NCBI GenBank assembly: GCA_025352915.1
Contig: JANXSA010000043.1
Span: 1-13,111 of the forward strand
DNA length: 13,111 nt
DNA from: Rhodospirillales bacterium
GTDB taxonomy: Bacteria > Pseudomonadota > Alphaproteobacteria > Acetobacterales > Acetobacteraceae
Reading direction: 5' to 3'
A program made the translations under genes and the position numbers. This document shows, piece after piece, positions 1 through 7,281 of this stretch. The first letter of the stretch is position 1. Each line of letters opens with the position of its first letter. Below the pieces are notes generated by a model, which was not told where the DNA came from, made no database searches, and was given only the letters and a program-made list of their open reading frames with translations.

Positions 1-79
1 CAAAAAACTTTCTACCCTAAGTGGATAAAGTTTTTTTGCTTCTTTTTGTTCACAAAAAGAAGACCTTCCTTGCCTTCGG
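1..79 (+). repeat. Palindromic intergenic repeat, copy A, with remnant of an inverted partner at the window edge
   Basis: The core at 39-62 is a perfect inverted repeat: 11-nt arms CTTCTTTTTGT and ACAAAAAGAAG around a 2-nt centre (TC). It is preceded by AAAGTTTTTTTG (27-38) and followed by a CCTTCCTTGCCTTCGG tail. The same unit recurs at 2516-2575 (direct) and 2424-2482 (inverted). Bases 1-11 (CAAAAAACTTT) match the end of an inverted copy, so this is probably the right half of a second head-to-head pair whose left arm is cut by the window. I recall near-identical intergenic repeats in Acetobacteraceae genomes; that is memory, not a search result. Function is unknown. Candidates are transcript-end processing, mRNA stabilisation or a non-autonomous mobile repeat. 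Confidence 0.85.
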
Positions 80-96
80 ACATAGGAAACCCAACC

Positions 97-2394
97 ATGA
101 CGCACTACACGCAGGCACACTGGGGCATCTACGAGATCGAGGCCAACGGCAGCGCGACGCCGAACATCCTGCCGTGGCGCCGCGACCCCGATCCCAGTGC
201 CATCGGCCTGCATGCACTGGCGCCCGCGTTGGATCGCGTCCGCGTTCGCCGCCCTTCGGTGCGCCGCTCCTGGCTGGAACGTGGCCCGGGCAGCGCGCCG
301 GAACTGCGCGGGCGGGAGCCGTTCGTTGAGGTGGAATGGGACGTGGCGTTGGACCTCGTCGCAGCCGAACTCATCCGGGTGCGCGCCGAGCATGGCAACG
401 ACGCGATCTTCGGCGGCTCTTATGGCTGGGCCAGCGCCGGGCGGTTTCACCACGCCAACAGCCAGGTTCACCGCTTCCTCAACATGATCGGCGGCTATGT
501 CCGCCACAACGACAGTTACAGCCTGGGCGCCGGGCGCGTCATCATGCCGCATATCGTGATGCCGATCGACACGGCGTGGAACAGCCACACTTCGTGGGAC
601 GTGATCGTCGAACACACCAAGCTGTTCGTCACCTTCGGCGGGGTGCCGGCGAAGAATGCGCAATCGTCCAGCGGCGGGGCGGCCGACCACCGGGTGCGCG
701 AGGGGCTGTACGCGATGGGCCGCTCCGGCATGCGGGTGGTCAACATCAGCCCGGTGCGCGACAACATCGATACCGGGACCGAGGTGGAGTGGATCCCGAT
801 CCGCCCCAACACCGACACCGCGCTGATGATGGCGCTGGCGCACACGCTGGTGGCCGACGGCACGGTGGACCGCGATTTTCTGGCGCGTTGCTGCAACGGC
901 TACGAGAAATTCGAGCCGTATCTGATGGGTGCCGAGGACGGCATCGCCAAGACGGCGGATTGGGCCAGCGCCATCACCGGCGTGCCGGCCGCGCGCATCA
1001 CCGCACTGGCGCGCGAGATGGCCGCGACCCGCACCATGCTCAACACCGCCTGGTCACTGCAACGTGCCTCGCATGGCGAGCAGCCGTTCTGGATGATCGT
1101 CACCCTGGCCAGCATGCTGGGCCAGGTCGGCCTGCCGGGTGGCGGGTTTGCCGTCGGCTACGGCCCGACCAACGGCGTCGGCAGCGCGCATATCAACCTG
1201 CCAGGCCCATCTTTGCCGCAGGGGACCAACAAGGTGCGCGGCTTCATCCCGGTGGCCCGTATCGCCGACATGCTGCTGAACCCCGGCACCGCGTTCCACT
1301 ACAACGGCGGCGTCCACACCTATCCCGATATCAAGCTGGTCTACTGGGCCGGCGGCAACCCGTTCCACCACCACCAGGATCTCAGCCGGCTGATGCAGGC
1401 CTGGCAGAAGCCCGAGTCGATCTTCGTCCATGAGCAGTACTGGACCTCCACCGCCAAGCGCGCCGACGTGGTGCTGCCGGCCACCATCACGCTGGAACGC
1501 AACGATATCGGCTATGCCACCCGCGAGGGCCATGTCGTGGCGATGCGCCGCGCGGTCGAGCCCGCCGGCCAGGCGCGCGACGATTTCGCCATCTTCACCG
1601 GGCTGGCGGAACGCATGGGCGTGAAGGACGCCTTCACCGAGGGCCGCGACGAGATGCAATGGGTCGAGCATCTCTATGCCGGCCTGGTCAAGCGTGGCGA
1701 CTCCATGGGCATCGCCCTGCCGGACTTCGCCACGTTCTGGGAACAGGGGCTGGTCAGCATGGAACAGCACGACAAGCCCGTCATCTTCCTCGAAGCCTTT
1801 CGCCAGGACCCCGGCGCCAACATGTTGAATACCGAATCCGGGCTGATCGAAATCCATTCCGAGCGTATCGCCGGCTTCAACCTGCCCGACTGCCCGGGCC
1901 ACCCGACCTGGATGGAGCCGTTGGAATGGCTGGGCGGCGAAGGCACGGCAACCTATCCGCTGCACCTGCTCTCCGACCAGCCCGCCCGCCGCCTGCACAG
2001 CCAGCTCGACGCCAGCCCGCACAGCCTGGCCGGCAAGGTCGCCGGGCGCGAGCCGGTCTACCTGAACCCCGGCGACGCCGCCGCCCGCGGTATCGTCGAT
2101 GGCGATGTGGTCGAGGTGTTCAACGATCGCGGAAAATGCCTCGCCGGCGCGATCGTCACCGCGGACATCATGCCCGGCGTGGCGCGGCTCGCGACCGGCG
2201 CCTGGTTCGACTACGACTGGCAGACCGGGGTGGAAAAACACGGCAATCCCAACGCGCTGACCCGCGACATCGGCGCCTCCGGCCTGTCGCAGGGCTGCAC
2301 CGCGCAATCCTGCCTGGTCGATGTGCGGGCGGTGGACGGGCCGGTGCCGGCGGTCACGGCGCATGCCTTGCCGGACTTCGCGGCGCTGCGATGA
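97..2394 (+). CDS. bisC: BisC-type molybdopterin oxidoreductase (biotin/methionine sulfoxide or N-oxide reductase)
   Basis: This is a 765-residue bis-MGD molybdoenzyme of the DMSO reductase family. It lacks the N-terminal iron-sulfur cysteine cluster and any Tat signal, so it should be cytoplasmic and FeS-free like BisC rather than periplasmic TorA/DorA. By recall it resembles E. coli BisC throughout: an N-terminal QAHWG, the GSYGWAS segment at 107-113 whose Ser113 aligns with the Mo-ligand serine, FLARC and GIAKTA in the middle, a CPGHPTWMEP block, and a C-terminal cofactor-binding domain with REPVYLNPGDA. Length is close to the family's (about 765-780). Known family reactions are reduction of biotin sulfoxide, free methionine-S-sulfoxide and some N-oxides; the substrate here is inferred. 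The start is ATG 97 because AGGAAA (84-89) sits 7 nt upstream; the longer TTG start at 46 lies inside the repeat. Repeats flank the gene, and a hybrid kinase and a peptide-type ABC operon follow. Confidence 0.88.
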   Translation: MTHYTQAHWGIYEIEANGSATPNILPWRRDPDPSAIGLHALAPALDRVRVRRPSVRRSWLERGPGSAPELRGREPFVEVEWDVALDLVAAELIRVRAEHGNDAIFGGSYGWASAGRFHHANSQVHRFLNMIGGYVRHNDSYSLGAGRVIMPHIVMPIDTAWNSHTSWDVIVEHTKLFVTFGGVPAKNAQSSSGGAADHRVREGLYAMGRSGMRVVNISPVRDNIDTGTEVEWIPIRPNTDTALMMALAHTLVADGTVDRDFLARCCNGYEKFEPYLMGAEDGIAKTADWASAITGVPAARITALAREMAATRTMLNTAWSLQRASHGEQPFWMIVTLASMLGQVGLPGGGFAVGYGPTNGVGSAHINLPGPSLPQGTNKVRGFIPVARIADMLLNPGTAFHYNGGVHTYPDIKLVYWAGGNPFHHHQDLSRLMQAWQKPESIFVHEQYWTSTAKRADVVLPATITLERNDIGYATREGHVVAMRRAVEPAGQARDDFAIFTGLAERMGVKDAFTEGRDEMQWVEHLYAGLVKRGDSMGIALPDFATFWEQGLVSMEQHDKPVIFLEAFRQDPGANMLNTESGLIEIHSERIAGFNLPDCPGHPTWMEPLEWLGGEGTATYPLHLLSDQPARRLHSQLDASPHSLAGKVAGREPVYLNPGDAAARGIVDGDVVEVFNDRGKCLAGAIVTADIMPGVARLATGAWFDYDWQTGVEKHGNPNALTRDIGASGLSQGCTAQSCLVDVRAVDGPVPAVTAHALPDFAALR

Positions 2395-2423
2395 ACCCAA
2401 GGTTCGGCGAGTGCAGATGGCGA

Positions 2424-2482
2424 AGGCAAGGAAGGAAGAATCTTCTTTTTGTGAACAAAAAGAAGCAAAAAAACTTTATCCG
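2424..2482 (-). repeat. Palindromic intergenic repeat, copy B (inverted)
   Basis: The core palindrome at 2442-2465 is the reverse complement of copies A and C, followed by CAAAAAAACTTT (2466-2477). Its outer tail (CGAAGGCAAGGAAGG) is the complement of the tail of copy A. Paired with copy C it forms a long imperfect inverted repeat with a roughly 40-nt GC-rich spacer (about 2478-2522). In RNA it could fold into one very long hairpin right after the reductase stop codon. It carries no T-run that would make it a standard intrinsic terminator on the + strand. Confidence 0.85.
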
Positions 2483-2515
2483 TTTGCGGTTCGCGATGGT
2501 CGTCGGCCCCGCGCA

Positions 2516-2575
2516 ATGGACGAAGTTTTTTTGCTTCTTTTTGTTCACAAAAAGAAGGCCTTTCCTTGCTTTCCC
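2516..2575 (+). repeat. Palindromic intergenic repeat, copy C (direct)
   Basis: The core palindrome is at 2534-2557, preceded by AAGTTTTTTTG (2523-2533) and followed by a CCTTTCCTTGC tail. It is nearly identical to copy A and opposite to copy B, giving a head-to-head BIME-like pair in the 198-bp gap between the reductase and kinase genes. It ends about 18 nt before the kinase start, so it lies in or beside that gene's leader and may influence its expression. Confidence 0.85.
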
Positions 2576-2592
2576 CCCTTGGCGAGGGTCGC

Positions 2593-4503
2593 ATGACACG
2601 GCGCGGTGACAACGGCACGCTGATTATGACCGAGGCCGATCTGCGCGCCATGCTGGACACGATTCCGGCCGGGGTGGCGCTGATCGACCGGCAGGCGCGG
2701 CATTGCTACGTCAACGAGGCCTACTGGAACCACTTGCGGACGCCGCCGGAGCAACTCCTCGGGAGGACCATCCGCGAGGTGATCGGCCAGGAGGCCTATC
2801 TCCGGCTCCGTCCCGACCCGATCCACCGCACCCTGTTCGACCGCGCGCTGGAAGGCGAAGTCGGCGTGTGGGAAGGCTGGCTCGGCTATCTCGACGGCGA
2901 GCGCTATGTCCACCGCACTTACGTTCCGTTCCGCAACGCCAGCGGCGAGGTGGTCGGCGTGGTCGGCTATAGCCGCGACATGACCGAGCTGAAGGCCGGC
3001 GAGGCGCAGTATGCCGCCATCACCGCCGCCGCACTCGATTGCATTATCGTGTTCGACGACATCGGCCGGGTGGTGGAGTTCAACCCGTCGGCCGAGCGCA
3101 GCTTGGGCTTCTCCCGAGCCGCCGCGATCGGGCGGCCGGTCGCCACGCTGCTCGACTTGCCCGCGCTGCGGGCCAACGAGAACGGCCAATGGGCAGCGCC
3201 CGAGGGCACGCCCGCCTGGGTCGGCAGCCGGATCGAGACCGAGGCGGTGCGCGAAGACGGCGCACGGTTTCCGGTGGAATTGGCCGTCGGCGAGGTGCGG
3301 CTGCCATCCCGCCGCCTGTTCACCGCTTATCTGCGCGACCTCTCGGCGGCGCGCACCGCCGAGGCGGAAATCCAGCGCCAGCGCGAGGCGCTGCACGAAA
3401 GCGAGAAGATGGCCGCCTTCGGCTCGCTGCTCGCCGGCGTGGCGCACGAGCTGAACAACCCGCTGTCGATTGTGATCGGCAATGCGATGATGCTGGGCGA
3501 GGAAGCCAAGGAACTCGCCCCCGCCCTGGTCGGCCGCACCGACCGCATCCAGGCCGCGGCCGAGCGCTGCGGGCGGATCGTGCGCAGCTTCCTGGCCCTG
3601 GCGCGGCAGAACCGCAGCCAGGTCAAGCCGATGTCGATCGCCACCGCCGTGCAGACGGCATTGGAGTTGCTGGCCTACGGCTTGCGCGGCAGTGGCGTTG
3701 CGGTGGAGCGCGACATCCCCGGCGACCTGCCGAGCGTGCCGTGTGACCACGACCAGTTTAACCAGGTGCTGAGCAACCTGCTGGTCAATGCCCGCCAGGT
3801 GCTGGAGGCCCGGCCACAGCCGCGCCGGGTGCGCATTTCCGCCCGGCTCGACGGCGATTTCGTCCGCGTCGACGTCGCCGATAACGGGCCCGGCGTTCCG
3901 GAGGCGTTGCGCGGCCAGATCTTCGACCCGTTCTTCACCACCAAGCCGGCGGGGATCGGCATGGGCATCGGGCTTGCGGTGTCGCGCGGGATCGTCGAGG
4001 TGCATGGCGGCACCCTGGCGCTGGAGGAATCTCCGGGCGGCGGCGCCTGTTTCGTCATCCGCCTGCCCCGGCACAGCGCGGATGAGGGGATTGCCGAGGA
4101 AGAAGCCGCAGCCCCGCTGGCGCGCGCGCGGCAACCGGCGCTGGTGCTGGATGACGAGCCCGAGATCGCCGCCCTATTGGCGGATATGCTGGGCCGCCAG
4201 GGCTATGATTGCGACGTGGTGGATACTGGCGAGGCGGCACTCCAGCGGCTGGCGGCGCAGGATTATGCGCTGATCCTGTGCGATCTCAGGATGCCGGGGA
4301 TCGATGGCGCCGCGGTGTATGAATGGCTGCGCCAGCACCGGCCGCATCTATGCGCCCGTGTGGGTTTTGTGACCGGTGACACGCTTGGCTCGGCCACCGA
4401 AGGCTTCGTCGCGCGCACCGGGCGGCCGATGCTGGAAAAGCCGTTCGTGCCATCGGCGCTGCGGCAATTGGTGGCGGAAATCCGCGCCAGCGCCGGCGAC
4501 TAG
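2593..4503 (+). CDS. Soluble hybrid sensor histidine kinase (PAS-PAS-HisKA-HATPase-REC)
   Basis: The product has 636 residues. No transmembrane segment or signal peptide is visible, so it should sense a cytoplasmic cue. Two PAS domains (about 14-130 and 137-252) each end in a typical RD(M/L)-type terminus. A helical linker leads to the H-box VAHELNNPLS with phospho-acceptor His285. The ATPase domain carries the N-box (Asn399 in NLLVNAR), DNGPG at 430-434, FDPFFTTK at 444-451 and GMGIGL at 456-461. The C-terminal receiver is complete: Asp520/Asp521, phospho-acceptor Asp564 in LCDLRMPG, Thr594 and Lys616 in EKPF. No DNA-binding or enzymatic output domain is fused, so the signal must pass to a separate partner not encoded here, or the receiver may act as a phosphate sink. 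ATG 2593 is preferred because GAGG lies 5 nt upstream. A TTG at 2566 falls in the repeat tail, and ATG 2626 has a poor ribosome site. Ligand and target are unknown. Confidence 0.9.
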   Translation: MTRRGDNGTLIMTEADLRAMLDTIPAGVALIDRQARHCYVNEAYWNHLRTPPEQLLGRTIREVIGQEAYLRLRPDPIHRTLFDRALEGEVGVWEGWLGYLDGERYVHRTYVPFRNASGEVVGVVGYSRDMTELKAGEAQYAAITAAALDCIIVFDDIGRVVEFNPSAERSLGFSRAAAIGRPVATLLDLPALRANENGQWAAPEGTPAWVGSRIETEAVREDGARFPVELAVGEVRLPSRRLFTAYLRDLSAARTAEAEIQRQREALHESEKMAAFGSLLAGVAHELNNPLSIVIGNAMMLGEEAKELAPALVGRTDRIQAAAERCGRIVRSFLALARQNRSQVKPMSIATAVQTALELLAYGLRGSGVAVERDIPGDLPSVPCDHDQFNQVLSNLLVNARQVLEARPQPRRVRISARLDGDFVRVDVADNGPGVPEALRGQIFDPFFTTKPAGIGMGIGLAVSRGIVEVHGGTLALEESPGGGACFVIRLPRHSADEGIAEEEAAAPLARARQPALVLDDEPEIAALLADMLGRQGYDCDVVDTGEAALQRLAAQDYALILCDLRMPGIDGAAVYEWLRQHRPHLCARVGFVTGDTLGSATEGFVARTGRPMLEKPFVPSALRQLVAEIRASAGD

Positions 4504-4535
4504 GCCGGGAATATCCGGCTTGCGCGGGGCGCAAG
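4504..4535 (+). other. Two overlapping small stem-loops between kinase and ABC operon
   Basis: Just after the kinase stop codon, GCCGG (4504-4508) can pair with CCGGC (4515-4519). CTTGCGC (4519-4525) can pair with GCGCAAG (4529-4535) around a GGG loop. The two share base 4519, so they are nearly mutually exclusive. No T-run follows. They could be a weak or rho-assisted transcript end, an attenuator or an mRNA processing site. I see no convincing promoter in this 84-bp gap. Confidence 0.35.
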
Positions 4536-4587
4536 GCTGGTGTCTGATCCCGAGACCAAGGCCGAATGGCTGTCAGCAGGAGCCCTC

Positions 4588-6192
4588 ATGATGTTCAAAC
4601 TCACGCGCCGCCAGACGCTTGCGGCTTTCTCGGCGATGGCGCCGATGGCCACATGGAGCCCGGATGTCCAGGCCGCGACGCCGCGCGACGCGCTGGTGAT
4701 CGCCAAGTCGATCGACGACACCATCACGCTCGATCCCGGCGAGTGCTACGAGCTGACCGGCATCGAGATCGACACCAATCTCTATGACCGCATCCTGCGC
4801 TATGAAGCCGAAGACCTGACCAAGATGGTCGGCGGCGTGGCCGAGAGCTGGACCGTCAGCGCCGACGGCAAGACCTACACGTTCAAGATCCGCGCCGGCC
4901 TGAAGTTCCACTCCGGCAACCCGGTCACCGCTGAGGACGCCGCTTGGTCGCTGCAGCGCGTTGTCATCATGAACAAGACCTCCGGCTTCCTGCTGACGCA
5001 GCTCGGCTGGGACAAGAACAACGTCAAGGACCTGGTGAAGGCGTCCGGCGACACGCTGACCGCCGTCGTGCCCGCCGGCTTCGCGCCGACGCTGGTGCTG
5101 AACCTGATGACCTCCATCGTCGCCTCGGTGGTCGACAAGAAGGTCGCGCTGGCCAACGAGAAAGACGGCGACCATGGCAATGCCTGGCTGAAGACCAATT
5201 CGGCCGGCTCCGGCGCCTACAAGCTGGTGGCGTGGAAGCCGAATGAGAGCATCACGCTGGAGGCGTTCCCGGGCTTCCGCATGGGCGCGCCGAAGCTGAA
5301 GCGCGTCATCATGCGCCACCTGCCGGAGCCCGGGGCGCAGCGCCTGGCGCTGGAAAAGGGCGATATCGACGTGGCCCGCAGCCTGACGCCTGACCAGCTG
5401 ACGCCGATCAAGGCGAACAAGGACATCAAGGTCGAGTCCTTCGCCGGCGCCAATAACTGGTACGCCATCATGAACCTGAAGCACGGCCCGTTTGCCGATG
5501 TGCGGGTCCGCAAGGCGGTCAAGATGCTGATCGACTACCAGGCGATGGCCAATACCTTCCTGAAGGACCGCTTCTTCGTCCATCAGACCTTCCTGCCGCT
5601 GGGTTATTTCGGCGCCACCGCGTACAACCCATTCAAGCTGGACGTCGCCGGGGCGAAGAAGCTGCTGGCCGAGGCCGGCTTCCCCAACGGCTTCGAGGTG
5701 AAACTGTCGGCCAACACCAACGACCCGTTCCCGCAGATCGCCCAGGCGATCCAGGCGACCCTGGCGATGGGCGGCATCAAGGCGACGATCGCGTCCGGCG
5801 ATGCCAAGCAGGTGATCGGCGAAATCCGCGGTCGCACTTTCCAGATGGCGCTGATCTCTTGGGCGCCGGATTATTTCGACCCGCACACCAATGCCGATTT
5901 CTTCGTCAACGGCGCCGACCTCAGCGACCCACCGAAGGCGCGCACCGGCCCGTGGCGCGCCAGCTGGCTGATCCCCGAACTGACCGCCGACATGCTGAAG
6001 GCGGCCCGGGAGCTGGACGGCAAGAAGCGCGAGGCTATGTATGTCGAGCTGCAGAAGCGCGTAACCGATGAAGGCCCGTATGTCTGGATGTTCCAGAACA
6101 ACTGGGTCATCGCCATGCGCTCGAACCTGCGCGGCTACCCCAAGGGCCTGTTCGAGGACCTGTTCTTCTACCGCACGATCTCCAAGGTCTGA
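4588..6192 (+). CDS. ABC transporter family 5 substrate-binding protein (peptide/opine/nickel type), Tat-exported
   Basis: This is a periplasmic solute receptor of the DppA/OppA class, 534 residues. The N-terminus carries a twin-arginine signal: TRRQTL at residues 6-11, a short hydrophobic stretch, and a likely cleavage after VQA (residue 29). The mature chain has family 5 hallmarks: AESWTVSADGKTYTF, then LKFHSGNPVTAEDAAWSLQRV, and late in the protein SWAPDYFDP. The start is ATG 4588, with AGGAG at 4578-4582 spaced 5 nt; ATG 4591, spaced 8 nt, is equally possible. An upstream in-frame GTG at 4540 is rejected because it would bury the signal peptide and has no ribosome site. It is the first gene of the importer operon, 12-54 bp ahead of the first permease. 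Tat export suggests folding before secretion, perhaps with a bound ligand. Substrate cannot be read from sequence. Confidence 0.92.
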   Translation: MMFKLTRRQTLAAFSAMAPMATWSPDVQAATPRDALVIAKSIDDTITLDPGECYELTGIEIDTNLYDRILRYEAEDLTKMVGGVAESWTVSADGKTYTFKIRAGLKFHSGNPVTAEDAAWSLQRVVIMNKTSGFLLTQLGWDKNNVKDLVKASGDTLTAVVPAGFAPTLVLNLMTSIVASVVDKKVALANEKDGDHGNAWLKTNSAGSGAYKLVAWKPNESITLEAFPGFRMGAPKLKRVIMRHLPEPGAQRLALEKGDIDVARSLTPDQLTPIKANKDIKVESFAGANNWYAIMNLKHGPFADVRVRKAVKMLIDYQAMANTFLKDRFFVHQTFLPLGYFGATAYNPFKLDVAGAKKLLAEAGFPNGFEVKLSANTNDPFPQIAQAIQATLAMGGIKATIASGDAKQVIGEIRGRTFQMALISWAPDYFDPHTNADFFVNGADLSDPPKARTGPWRASWLIPELTADMLKAARELDGKKREAMYVELQKRVTDEGPYVWMFQNNWVIAMRSNLRGYPKGLFEDLFFYRTISKV

Positions 6193-6234
6193 GCGATCGA
6201 GCCCGTGTCTGACGCCAGTTCCGAGGCACGGCAC

Positions 6235-6241
6235 AAGGAAG
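6235..6241 (+). promoter_or_regulatory. Ribosome binding site deciding the first permease's start
   Basis: AAGGAAG ends shortly before GTG 6247, with 7 nt between AAGGA and the codon. The in-frame GTG at 6205 has only a weak GAG upstream. Starting at 6247 also puts a short basic N-terminus directly before the first membrane helix, as usual for DppB proteins. Confidence 0.5.
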
Positions 6242-6246
6242 ATGGA

Positions 6247-7281
6247 GTGGCGCGGCGGCTTGCAGCACCACTTCGTCGTCTGGGTGGCGTGGTGTTCTCG
6301 GTCATCCTGACCTTCCTGGGCTTGACCGCGGTGACCTTCGTGATCGGCCGGTTCATGCCGATCGATCCCGTCATCAGCATCGTCGGCGACAAGGCCAGTA
6401 CCGAGGTCTACGACCGCGTCTACAAGGAACTCGGCCTCGACCAGCCGGTGGTGGTCCAGTACGCGACCTATCTTTCCAAGGTCGTGCGCGGTGAGTTCGG
6501 CAACTCGGTGATGACCGCCCGGCCGGTCCTCGAGGATGTCTGGCGCGTCTTTCCCGCGACGATGGAACTGGCCTCGCTGGCGCTGATCATCGGCGTGCTG
6601 GTGGGCGTGCCGATGGGCGTGATCGCCGCCACCAATCGCGGCCGCGTGGTGGACCAGATCGTGCGGTTCATGTCGCTGCTCGGCTATTCCATGCCGGTAT
6701 TCTGGCTCGGCCTGGTCGGGCTGCTGCTGTTCTACGCCAAGCTCGGCTGGGTCGAGGGACCCGGGCGGCTGGACGTGGCGTTTGACGACATGGTGCCGAC
6801 CATCACCGGCTTGATCACGATCGACGCGATCCTGGCCGGCGAGGACGAGGTGTTCTTCAACGCGCTCGGCCACCTGATCCTGCCGGCCTCGATCCTCGGA
6901 TACCTGTCGCTGGCCTATATCGCGCGCATGACCCGCAGCTTCATGCTGGCGCAGTTGGAACAGGAATACATCCTGGCCGCCCTGGCCAAGGGGCTGTCGC
7001 CCTGGCGGGTGGTGTGGGTGCACGCGCTCGGCAATGTCTGGGTCCAGCTGATCACCGTGGTGGCACTCACCTTCGGCAGCCTGCTGGAGGGTGCCGTGCT
7101 GACCGAAACCGTATTCGCCTGGCCGGGCCTCGGCCTCTACATGAAAAACTCGCTATTCGCCGCCGACCTCAATGCGGTGCTGGGGGCGACCTTGCTGATC
7201 GGCACGATCTACATCTTCCTGAACATGCTGTCCGACATCGTCTACACGTTGGTCGACCCGCGCGCGCGAGAGCCGTCATGA
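6247..7281 (+). CDS. ABC transporter permease, DppB/OppB family
   Basis: This inner-membrane channel subunit of a peptide-type importer has 344 residues from GTG 6247, or 358 from GTG 6205. A short basic N-terminus (ARRLAAPLRR) precedes the first hydrophobic helix. A large periplasmic loop holds the family's conserved YKELGLDQPVVVQY and GEFGNSV segments. Further helices follow, and the cytoplasmic EAA loop (about 240-260, EYILAALAKGLSPWRVV) contacts the ATPases. The C-terminus ends in the typical VDPRARE. Its stop overlaps the start of the second permease (ATGA at 7278-7281), indicating translational coupling. It should form a heterodimer with the product of 7278-8198. The end is certain; the start is the only doubt. 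Confidence 0.92.
   Translation: MARRLAAPLRRLGGVVFSVILTFLGLTAVTFVIGRFMPIDPVISIVGDKASTEVYDRVYKELGLDQPVVVQYATYLSKVVRGEFGNSVMTARPVLEDVWRVFPATMELASLALIIGVLVGVPMGVIAATNRGRVVDQIVRFMSLLGYSMPVFWLGLVGLLLFYAKLGWVEGPGRLDVAFDDMVPTITGLITIDAILAGEDEVFFNALGHLILPASILGYLSLAYIARMTRSFMLAQLEQEYILAALAKGLSPWRVVWVHALGNVWVQLITVVALTFGSLLEGAVLTETVFAWPGLGLYMKNSLFAADLNAVLGATLLIGTIYIFLNMLSDIVYTLVDPRAREPS

Noticed and set aside
46..96. Upstream TTG start for the reductase
   Set aside because: It lies in the palindromic repeat; ATG 97 has a good ribosome site, and BisC proteins begin close to the AHWG motif.
1054..2400. Long open frame on the - strand opposite the reductase (448 codons)
   Set aside because: It is a mirror of a well-supported gene in GC-rich DNA; its translation is repetitive in Gly/Ala/Asp/His with no recognisable domain.
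1..2575. Reductase plus flanking repeats as an insertion sequence or composite transposon
   Set aside because: There is no transposase and no target-site duplication that I can see, and the repeats are short palindromic units rather than IS ends. Kept only as a possible recombination cassette.
2545..4134. Long - strand frame opposite the hybrid kinase
   Set aside because: The + strand gene has every expected kinase and receiver motif; the antisense product has none.
2593..4503. Hybrid kinase as PrsK, the PEP-CTERM regulatory kinase
   Set aside because: PrsK is a membrane protein with a different N-terminus and a partner gene prsR; this kinase is soluble and has its own receiver.
4540..4587. 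GTG start extending the binding protein by 16 residues
   Set aside because: It has no ribosome site, overlaps a stem-loop, and would move the Tat motif away from the N-terminus.
4573..7023. 816-codon - strand frame across the binding protein and first permease
   Set aside because: It spans two well-supported genes on the other strand and is His/Asp/Gln/Arg-rich, typical of antisense translation of GC-rich codons.
7014..7277. Upstream extension of the second permease into the first permease gene
   Set aside because: It would overlap 260 bp of a conserved gene in another frame; the ATGA junction gives the natural start.
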